DNA of 7,288 nt. Source: JBBAFB01 sp041655595 (GTDB lineage: Bacteria; Bacillota; DULZ01). Positions 1 through 4,563 of the stretch are shown here, piece by piece. Position 1 is the stretch's first letter; every line of letters begins with the position of its first letter. The notes beneath the pieces are model-generated. The model was not told where the DNA came from, searched no databases, and worked only from the letters and a program-made list of their open reading frames with translations. Location of the stretch: positions 1-7,288 of the forward strand of contig JBBAFB010000112.1 of assembly GCA_041655595.1 (NCBI GenBank), given 5' to 3'. Position numbers and translations under genes: made by a program.

Positions 1-20
1 GTAGAAGGTAGAAGGTAGAA
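1..20. repeat. Heptamer tandem repeat (GTAGAAG), cut by window edge
   Basis: The unit GTAGAAG occurs at 1-7 and 8-14, then six of its seven bases follow at 15-20, giving just under three tandem copies. The array may extend left of the window. It abuts the terminator hairpin of the transporter gene, so it lies downstream of that transcription unit. No function is claimed. Short heptamer arrays of this kind can expand or contract by slippage. Confidence 0.7.
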
Positions 21-51
21 AAAGCGGGTGGGGCTTTGCCCCACCCGCTTT
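16..51 (-). terminator. Intrinsic terminator of the acs-transporter operon
   Basis: Bases 21-34 (AAAGCGGGTGGGGC) pair perfectly with 38-51 around a three-base loop, giving a 14-bp GC-rich stem. Read on the minus strand, the stem is followed by a short T-rich run (TTTTT then CTACC). The hairpin starts about 53 bases after the transporter stop codon, where a Rho-independent terminator is expected. On the plus strand the following sequence is less T-rich, so any activity for a plus-strand transcript would be weaker. Confidence 0.85.
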
Positions 52-104
52 AGGATTATTTTTAGTTGCATTGTCGGAATTTCGGCAGGAGCTGGAAGCA
101 CTCC

Positions 105-1328
105 CTACTGTTCAATGGCAACAATTGGTAGGGGTTCTTTAGGGGCAACCATGGTTTTGACTAAAACCGCCCCCAGCAGACAGGCCGCACCGGTGATTAA
201 ATAGGCGCTGTTATATACATTTGTTATGTCAGCAACTCTTCCGGCAATAATCGGGCCCAAGACTCCGCCTACGCCCCAGGCAGTAAACACCAAACCATAA
301 TTTACACCGGCGTTTTTCATGCCGTAATAGCCGTAGGTTAAGCTGGGATAAAGAGACAAAAGGGAACCGTAGCAGTAGCCTGCTATTAAAGCACCAATGG
401 CAACTGTCAGACCTGAAGTGTATTTAACAAACAAAAACATATTTGCTGCTTGAATTAAAAATACTAAAAAGAGGGTATTGATTTTGCCCAGACTATCACT
501 TAGCCAGCCCGAAACTATCCTTCCTCCCGCGTTGGCAATAGCCAACAAGGCTACAAGAATAAAACCATAGCTGATACCTGCTTGTAGTTTGGCAATGGAA
601 GCCAAGTGGCCGATAATCATCAGGCCGGTACCTGCACCCAGTAAATAAGTCAGCCAAATTAAATAAAAGGTTGGGGTTTTGACCATTTCCTGCCAGCTAT
701 AGCCATGACCCTCGTCTTTTGCTTTTGCGGCACCATTGTTAGCCGTAACTGCTTGGTGGCCCTTTGGAGGGAAGGACAGAAATTGTGCCAAGATAGTGAT
801 GGCAATCAGAAAAATTATTCCCTCAATGATAAAGGTTTTCTGAATGCCTAAGGGGAGCAGGGCATTGGTCAAAGGTGCAATATAGACCGAGGCTAAACCA
901 AAACCGGCAACAACCAACCCGGAAATCAAACCCCTTTGATGGGGTCCGAACCATTTAACCGCAGCAGGGGTGGGTGCCGCGTAACCGAGGCCGATGCCGC
1001 TGCCTACTAGGATACCAAAGGAAACTACCAGCACTGTCAAGGAGGAACTAAAACCTGATAAGATCATGCCTCCCCCTACAAAAAGACCTCCTAGAATCGC
1101 AATTAATCGGGGACCCCACTTATCGGTTAAGCGTCCGGCGGGGACCATTACAATGGCGAAGACGATAATAGCTACCGTATAGGGGACGGAGGCGGCAGTA
1201 TTAGTCCAGCCTAATTGTTCCATTAGAGCGATTTTGATAACGCTCCAAGAATATAAAACTCCCAAACATAAGTTGATGCCTAAACCTGCATAGGTAACTA
1301 TCCAGCCCTTTGTCATTTTATTAGGCAT
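105..1328 (-). CDS. OFA-family MFS transporter, probable monocarboxylate carrier
   Basis: A 12-helix major facilitator protein of 407 residues, typical in size for the oxalate/formate antiporter (OFA) family. Hydrophobic helices fill both halves. The MFS motif-A loop GRLTDKWGPR is at about residues 65-74 and a related copy, GRIVSGWLSDSLGK, at about 269-282. A hydrophilic central loop spans about 188-215. No lysine is seen in the helix-11 region (about 341-364), where the Oxalobacter oxalate transporter OxlT has an essential one, so oxalate exchange is unlikely. The start at 1328 is preferred over the ATG at 1334 because AGGAGG (1336-1341) lies 7 bases before 1328 but only 1 base before 1334. 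The gene follows acs by 11 bases, which points to uptake of acetate or a similar short acid. The family call is firm; the substrate is inferred. Confidence 0.9.
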   Translation of the reverse strand: MPNKMTKGWIVTYAGLGINLCLGVLYSWSVIKIALMEQLGWTNTAASVPYTVAIIVFAIVMVPAGRLTDKWGPRLIAILGGLFVGGGMILSGFSSSLTVLVVSFGILVGSGIGLGYAAPTPAAVKWFGPHQRGLISGLVVAGFGLASVYIAPLTNALLPLGIQKTFIIEGIIFLIAITILAQFLSFPPKGHQAVTANNGAAKAKDEGHGYSWQEMVKTPTFYLIWLTYLLGAGTGLMIIGHLASIAKLQAGISYGFILVALLAIANAGGRIVSGWLSDSLGKINTLFLVFLIQAANMFLFVKYTSGLTVAIGALIAGYCYGSLLSLYPSLTYGYYGMKNAGVNYGLVFTAWGVGGVLGPIIAGRVADITNVYNSAYLITGAACLLGAVLVKTMVAPKEPLPIVAIEQ

Positions 1329-1335
1329 TGCCATC

Positions 1336-1341
1336 CCTCCT
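1336..1341 (-). promoter_or_regulatory. Ribosome binding site overlapping the acs stop codon
   Basis: AGGAGG on the minus strand overlaps the acs TAG stop (1340-1342). It lies 7 bases before the transporter ATG at 1328 and only 1 base before an in-frame ATG at 1334. The spacing fixes the start at 1328. The overlap of site and stop suggests that ribosomes finishing acs help load the transporter message. Confidence 0.8.
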
Positions 1342-3274
1342 AAAATTTAGCCCGCAGGCTGGCAACTACACTGGGATCGGCTAAAGTACTGGTGTCGCCC
1401 AGTTCTCTGCCTTCTGCAATATCTCTTAATAAGCGGCGCATAATTTTACCACTGCGGGTTTTAGGCAGTTCCGGTGAAAAACTAATTACCTCCGGCCTGG
1501 CTAAAGCACCGATCTTTTTAGTCACATGAGCCTTCAGTTCGGCAGCTAATTCTTCATTACCCGTAAAGCCCTCCCTGAGACTGGTGAAAGCGACGATGGC
1601 CTGCCCTTTAATTTCGTGGGGAATTCCGATCACGGCGGCTTCGGCCACACTGGGGTGTTCCACCAGGCAGCTTTCTATCTCCGCTGTACCGATGCGATGC
1701 CCCGAGACATTGATTACATCATCTACCCTACCAATAATCCAAAAGTAGCCATCCTTATCTCTAGTGGCAGCATCACCGGCAAAATAAACGCCGGGGAAAC
1801 GGGTCCAATAGGTATCTACATATCTTTCATTATCCCCGTAGAGAGTTCTAAGCATCGCCGGCCAAGGATTCTTAATTACCAAATAACCTTGTTGACCGTC
1901 CGGAGCGGGGTTGCCGGATTCGTCGTAAATTGCTACCTCCAGCCCGGGAATGGGAAAGGAGGCGGAGCCGGGCTTCATAGGTACTATACCGGGCAAGGAT
2001 GTGATTAAAATCATCCCTGTTTCCGTTTGCCACCAGGTATCTACTATAGGGCAGTTTTCTTTGCCAATATTTTTGTGGTACCAAAGCCAAGCCTCCGGGT
2101 TGATAGGTTCCCCTACTGTGCCCAAAAGACGCAAGGAGGACAAATCTTTATTTTGGGGCCATTTTTCTCCCCAACCCATAAAGGCCCTAATAGCGGTAGG
2201 AGCAGTGTAAAAGATGGTAACGCCATATTTTTGTACGATATCCCAGAAGCGATCCCTGGCGGGGTAATCCGGGCTGCCTTCATACATGAGCGAGGTGGCG
2301 CCATTACTTAGGGGACCATAAAGCAAGTAGCTGTGGCCGGTGATCCAGCCAATATCGGCAGTGCAAAAATAAATGTCTTCATCCTTAATATCAAAAACCA
2401 TGTTATGGGTAGCGGATACCCCGGTTAAATAGCCGCCGGTGGTATGCAGGACTCCCTTAGGTTTCCCCGTGGAGCCGCTGGTATAAAGGATGAAGAAGGG
2501 GTCTTCCGCATCCATTTCTTCCGGTGGACAGTGAGGTTGAGCCTCTTTTATCAGTTCATGCCACCAAAAATCACGCCCCTCTTGCATATGGCAGCCGGCA
2601 ACATCTCCCGTTCTGTTAACCACAATTACCTTTTCCACTGCCGGGCTTTTTTCTAAGGCATCATCGGTATTGGTTTTTAGGGGAATGATTTTGCCCCTTC
2701 TAAAGCCACCATCGGCTGTAATTACGATTTTGGATTTGGCATCATCAATCCGGGTACTTAATGCCTCGGCTGAATAACCCCCAAAAACCACACTATGGGG
2801 AGCACCAATGCGGGCGCAAGCCAGCATTGCAATAGGAAGCTCGGGAATCATAGGCAAATAAAGGGTAACTACATCACCTTTTTTTACTCCTATATTTTTT
2901 AGTACATTGGCAAAGCGGGTTACCTCGTAGTAGAGCTGTTGATAGGTGAGGGTGCGGGAATCCCCGGGCTCACCTTCCCAGATCAGTGCCGCTTTGTTTT
3001 TTCGGTGGGTATTTAAATGGCGATCAATACAGTTGTAGGATGCATTAAGTTTTCCATTTAAAAACCACTTGGCATAGGGTGCTTGCCACTCCAAAACCTG
3101 ATCCCATTTTTGAAACCAATCTAATCGCGAGGCCTGCTCCCCCCAAAAATTTTCATAATCTTCTGATACATCTTGGTAAATCTTTGGATCTTTAAAATTG
3201 GCATTTTCTATAAAAGCTGTTGGCGGGCTGATAATTTGACCTTCCGCCAGTAAGGATACTTTTTGTTTTTGCAT
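1340..3274 (-). CDS. acs: Acetyl-CoA synthetase, AMP-forming
   Basis: A cytosolic enzyme that activates acetate with ATP and CoA to acetyl-CoA, AMP and pyrophosphate through an acetyl-adenylate. The 644 residues match the usual length of about 650. All core ANL-superfamily motifs are present in order: the phosphate-binding loop YTSGSTGKPKG (264-274), DTWWQTETG (412-420) with W415 at the position of the tryptophan that limits the pocket to acetate, YFAGDAATRDKDGYFWIIGR (497-516), DDVINVSGHRIGTAEIE (518-534), and the C-terminal PKTRSGKIMRR (604-614). K610 is the catalytic lysine that is reversibly acetylated in characterised Acs proteins. The ATG at 3274 has AAGGGGG (3282-3288) 7 bases upstream. 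It is the first gene of a minus-strand operon with the OFA transporter. No truncation or lost catalytic residue is seen. Confidence 0.97.
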   Translation of the reverse strand: MQKQKVSLLAEGQIISPPTAFIENANFKDPKIYQDVSEDYENFWGEQASRLDWFQKWDQVLEWQAPYAKWFLNGKLNASYNCIDRHLNTHRKNKAALIWEGEPGDSRTLTYQQLYYEVTRFANVLKNIGVKKGDVVTLYLPMIPELPIAMLACARIGAPHSVVFGGYSAEALSTRIDDAKSKIVITADGGFRRGKIIPLKTNTDDALEKSPAVEKVIVVNRTGDVAGCHMQEGRDFWWHELIKEAQPHCPPEEMDAEDPFFILYTSGSTGKPKGVLHTTGGYLTGVSATHNMVFDIKDEDIYFCTADIGWITGHSYLLYGPLSNGATSLMYEGSPDYPARDRFWDIVQKYGVTIFYTAPTAIRAFMGWGEKWPQNKDLSSLRLLGTVGEPINPEAWLWYHKNIGKENCPIVDTWWQTETGMILITSLPGIVPMKPGSASFPIPGLEVAIYDESGNPAPDGQQGYLVIKNPWPAMLRTLYGDNERYVDTYWTRFPGVYFAGDAATRDKDGYFWIIGRVDDVINVSGHRIGTAEIESCLVEHPSVAEAAVIGIPHEIKGQAIVAFTSLREGFTGNEELAAELKAHVTKKIGALARPEVISFSPELPKTRSGKIMRRLLRDIAEGRELGDTSTLADPSVVASLRAKF

Positions 3275-3403
3275 GGTATTTCCCCCTTTTTCAATTAAAA
3301 AAATAAAAAAATCTTAAAACTTCCTCCTGCCTTTAAAAACTATTTCAAGGCTATCCCTTCTTTCTATTGAATTAGATTCCATTTTCAATTTTAAATCTGT
3401 AAA

Positions 3404-3415
3404 AACAAATTTGTT
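3404..3415 (-). promoter_or_regulatory. Palindrome at the predicted acs transcription start
   Basis: AACAAATTTGTT is a perfect 12-base palindrome. It begins 7 bases downstream of the candidate -10 box TATAAT (3422-3427, minus strand), so it would cover the predicted transcription start. That is a classic repressor position. I cannot match it to a named regulator, and short A/T palindromes arise by chance in AT-rich DNA. Confidence 0.3.
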
Positions 3416-3421
3416 ATCTTA

Positions 3422-3450
3422 ATTATATAGAAGATAGGGAGTCATTGAAA
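3422..3450 (-). promoter_or_regulatory. Candidate sigma-A promoter of the acs operon
   Basis: On the minus strand TATAAT (3427 down to 3422) is a perfect -10 box. With a 17-base spacer the -35 position reads TTTCAA (3450 down to 3445), matching only three of six consensus bases. It would give an acs leader of about 140 bases. The poor -35 box and the adjacent palindromes are consistent with a regulated promoter, but AT-rich spacers produce such boxes by chance. Confidence 0.4.
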
Positions 3451-3615
3451 GAATATTCTGGCAAGTGGCAGATTTTAAGCCTTTAACTGCAAATTAGGGG
3501 GTTGAATGGTTTGCTTAGGGGATTTATTTGGTTCTGATCCCGGAATCGGCGAGTTCGAAATCGCATCTGATAACAAAAGAAGAAATTGACACACAAGAAA
3601 TCTAATGCAGTTTGT

Positions 3616-3644
3616 AACCAAATAAAGGTAATAAGGATATAATA
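3616..3644 (+). promoter_or_regulatory. Candidate sigma-K-like promoter of the cysteine-rich gene
   Basis: The -10 stretch GATATAATA (3636-3644) matches the sigma-K consensus CATANNNTA at all but the first base. AACC (3616-3619) upstream fits the minimal sigma-K -35 mACm at about the expected distance. The same bases contain a perfect sigma-A -10 (TATAAT, 3638-3643), but no good -35 sits 16-18 bases before it: TTGTAA (3612-3617) is 20 bases away. A better-looking TTGACA (3586-3591) has no -10 at correct spacing. Late sporulation control would suit a spore-surface protein, but the two readings cannot be separated by eye. Confidence 0.4.
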
Positions 3645-3696
3645 TAACAAATGGGAATGTTTTTCCATTTATCTTACAGCATAAGGAGGAAAATTC

Positions 3697-4311
3697 ATGT
3701 CAGAAAAGTATTGCTTTCAGGATCCTCCCATCATTGGGCCGGGATTATGTCCCCCGGAGGGCTGTCCTCCTCCAACAAGAATTGAATGTATTTCCGTGGA
3801 CAAAGTTTATGACAGCTGCTTCCAAGTGGAAGAAAGGACCAGAATTTTTAGCGTAACCGGTTTCACTGGCACATTTATTGTCGGCGATTTAATTTCTTGC
3901 GCACAAACCCCAGGGACTACAACTACTTGTCGGGAGCTTTCCAGAGCAAGTGTTGGGGACGGCTTTTATAATATTGTAATGGCTGTTAATATCCCTTTAA
4001 CCTTAACTAACCCATTAAATCCCGCCGAAAGCGTGGCCGAGGTTTTCACAGTAACTAAAACAGTTACCCTGTGCTGCCCCCCGGAGGCTACTGCTGATTG
4101 TTCCGATACTACTATCACATCCTGCGTTTGCGTGGTAACAAATATTGTTGATGGTATCCTTGCAGTTACCTGTGATATTCAAGTGTGCGTGGTTATCAAG
4201 TGCATCCTGACCGTACAACTGCTGGTACCGAGCTATGGTTTTTGCACCCCGGCACCCTGTGTTGCTTTACCGGGAGTCTGCCCGCCTGCTCCGCCAGCCC
4301 AGTGTTTCTAA
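3697..4311 (+). CDS. Cysteine-rich protein, possible spore-surface component
   Basis: A 204-residue protein of unknown function with 19 cysteines (9% of residues). It has no signal peptide and no clear membrane helix. The N-terminal part (6-27) is rich in Cys and Pro, with CPPEGCPPP at 18-26. It is followed by ECISVDKVYDSCFQ (30-43), which resembles a segment I associate with cysteine-rich clostridial spore proteins. A Thr/Val/Ile-rich, probably beta-strand middle (about 47-125) leads to CCPPEA (126-131), a Cys/Val region (143-171) and a Pro/Cys tail ending VCPPAPPAQCF. The gene has AAGGAGGA (3683-3690) 7 bases before the ATG at 3697. It is monocistronic, with a terminator 4 bases after the stop. 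Disulfide cross-linking in a coat or exosporium layer is the best guess. A metal-binding role is an alternative. No named family is assigned. Confidence 0.85.
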   Translation: MSEKYCFQDPPIIGPGLCPPEGCPPPTRIECISVDKVYDSCFQVEERTRIFSVTGFTGTFIVGDLISCAQTPGTTTTCRELSRASVGDGFYNIVMAVNIPLTLTNPLNPAESVAEVFTVTKTVTLCCPPEATADCSDTTITSCVCVVTNIVDGILAVTCDIQVCVVIKCILTVQLLVPSYGFCTPAPCVALPGVCPPAPPAQCF

Positions 4312-4315
4312 AAAT

Positions 4316-4347
4316 AAAGCTGCCGGTATTAACTCCGGCGGCTTTTT
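4316..4347 (+). terminator. Intrinsic terminator of the cysteine-rich gene, possibly bidirectional
   Basis: AAAGCTGCCGG (4316-4326) pairs with CCGGCGGCTTT (4335-4345) around an 8-base loop, giving 11 pairs including one T-G wobble. Five T residues (4343-4347) follow. It lies just after the TAA at 4309-4311. On the minus strand the same stem has one A-C mismatch but is followed by TTTATTTTT, so it could also stop a minus-strand transcript from the GC-rich element next to it. Confidence 0.9.
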
Positions 4348-4357
4348 AAATTTTATT

Positions 4358-4460
4358 GGCTGATTGGCCGAGTGGCGGGGCTATGTTGGCCCGGGTTGGT
4401 AGGGAACCGCCCCCACCTAGGTTACCGCCTCTGGAGAGGCCAGTGATCAGAAGCACCATC
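4358..4460. other. GC-rich structured element of unknown function, strand unresolved
   Basis: About 64% of these 103 bases are G or C by hand count, against clearly AT-rich flanks. A long-range stem pairs 4360-4369 (CTGATTGGCC) with 4438-4450 (GGCCAGTGATCAG): ten pairs including one wobble, with a three-base bulge. Inside are GGGC/GCCC (4378-4381 with 4389-4392), GGTAGGG/CCCCACC (4398-4404 with 4411-4417) and GCCTC-TGGA-GAGGC (4427-4440). The last competes with the closing stem for 4438-4440, so two folds are possible. The GGTAGGG helix has a mismatch if plus-transcribed but a G-U pair if minus-transcribed. It fits no riboswitch, tRNA, SRP, 6S or ribozyme pattern I know. It lies between a plus-strand terminator and the next plus-strand promoter, so it is not the leader of the HyuA-like gene. 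A dispersed repeat or a small RNA are the main options. Confidence 0.5.
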
Positions 4461-4485
4461 GCTTAAATCAAAAAAAAACTGCATA

Positions 4486-4514
4486 ATTATGTCCATTTGA
4501 TATAATGGAAACAA
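4486..4514 (-). promoter_or_regulatory. Candidate minus-strand promoter reading into the GC-rich element
   Basis: On the minus strand TTGTTT (4514 down to 4509) and CATAAT (4491 down to 4486) are separated by exactly 17 bases, matching three and five of six sigma-A consensus bases. Transcription would start near 4479, cross the GC-rich element and meet the hairpin at 4316-4345 followed by TTTATTTTT. That would be a self-contained unit of roughly 165 bases. It overlaps the plus-strand promoter of the HyuA-like gene, so the two would compete. Confidence 0.3.
4492..4509 (+). promoter_or_regulatory. Extended -10 promoter within an inverted repeat, upstream of the HyuA-like gene
   Basis: TGATATAAT (4498-4506) is an extended -10 element: TG, one base, then a perfect TATAAT. 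No good -35 is present, which extended -10 promoters tolerate. Start of transcription would be near 4513, giving a leader of about 50 bases. The box sits inside an 18-base inverted repeat, TCCATT (4492-4497), six bases, AATGGA (4504-4509), which is a possible operator. The promoter call is fairly good; the operator is inference. Confidence 0.55.
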
Positions 4515-4550
4515 AGGTTTTCGGATTTTTGAGTTTGGAATGGATTTTGA

Positions 4551-4558
4551 AAGGGGAG
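4551..4558 (+). promoter_or_regulatory. Ribosome binding site deciding the HyuA-like start
   Basis: AAGGGGAG ends 5 bases before the ATG at 4564. An in-frame ATG at 4540 has no comparable site before it and would add eight polar residues ahead of the nucleotide-binding loop, which normally lies at the extreme N-terminus in this family. The start at 4564 is therefore preferred. Confidence 0.75.
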
Positions 4559-4563
4559 AAGCT

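Larger units (their letters stand above)
3275..3696. other. Divergent control region between acs and the cysteine-rich gene
   Basis: This 422-base gap separates two divergent genes and holds no convincing coding sequence. It is AT-rich, with long A/T tracts near acs (about 3296-3311). Three palindromes are visible: AACAAATTTGTT (3404-3415), AGAATATTCT (3450-3459) and the imperfect GCGAGTTCGAAATCGC (3549-3564). A perfect AGGAGG on the minus strand (3323-3328), some 50 bases before the acs start, has no start codon at a useful distance. An imperfect 8-bp hairpin (3330-3350) lies beside it in the acs leader. A small GC-richer patch covers about 3536-3566. Promoter candidates are listed separately. 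Confidence 0.7.

Noticed and set aside
994..1182. Plus-strand open frame inside the transporter gene, and similar frames within acs, the HyuA-like and deacetylase-like genes
   Set aside because: These are opposite- or alternate-frame shadows of well-supported genes without their own ribosome sites.
3314..3382. 22-residue possible upstream peptide in the acs leader (minus strand)
   Set aside because: No Shine-Dalgarno before its ATG and no regulatory codon run; chance frame in the leader is more likely.
3466..3481. Sigma-54-like TGGCA with GG-N10-GC spacing on the plus strand
   Set aside because: The TT before the second GC is missing, the site is over 200 bases from the gene, and no enhancer-binding regulator is present in the window.
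3548..3571. tRNA T-arm-like sequence GGCGAGTTCGAAATCGC
   Set aside because: Only four stem pairs around an eight-base loop; no matching acceptor stem, anticodon arm or CCA end can be built around it.
3586..3591. TTGACA as -35 of the cysteine-rich gene
   Set aside because: No -10 box at 16-18 bases; the best TATAAT is 46 bases downstream.
3483..3668. 61-residue minus-strand open frame
   Set aside because: No ribosome binding site before the ATG, composition like random AT-rich translation, and it lies antisense to the leader and promoter of the cysteine-rich gene.
4398..4426. T-box or cobalamin riboswitch resemblance (AGGGAACCG, CCCCCACC)
   Set aside because: The conserved T-box and B12-box strings are absent, and the element sits upstream of the promoter rather than in a leader.
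4383..4466. 27-residue plus-strand open frame within the GC-rich element
   Set aside because: No good ribosome site, lies after a terminator with no promoter of its own, and its proline/arginine-rich product looks like translation of GC-rich structure.
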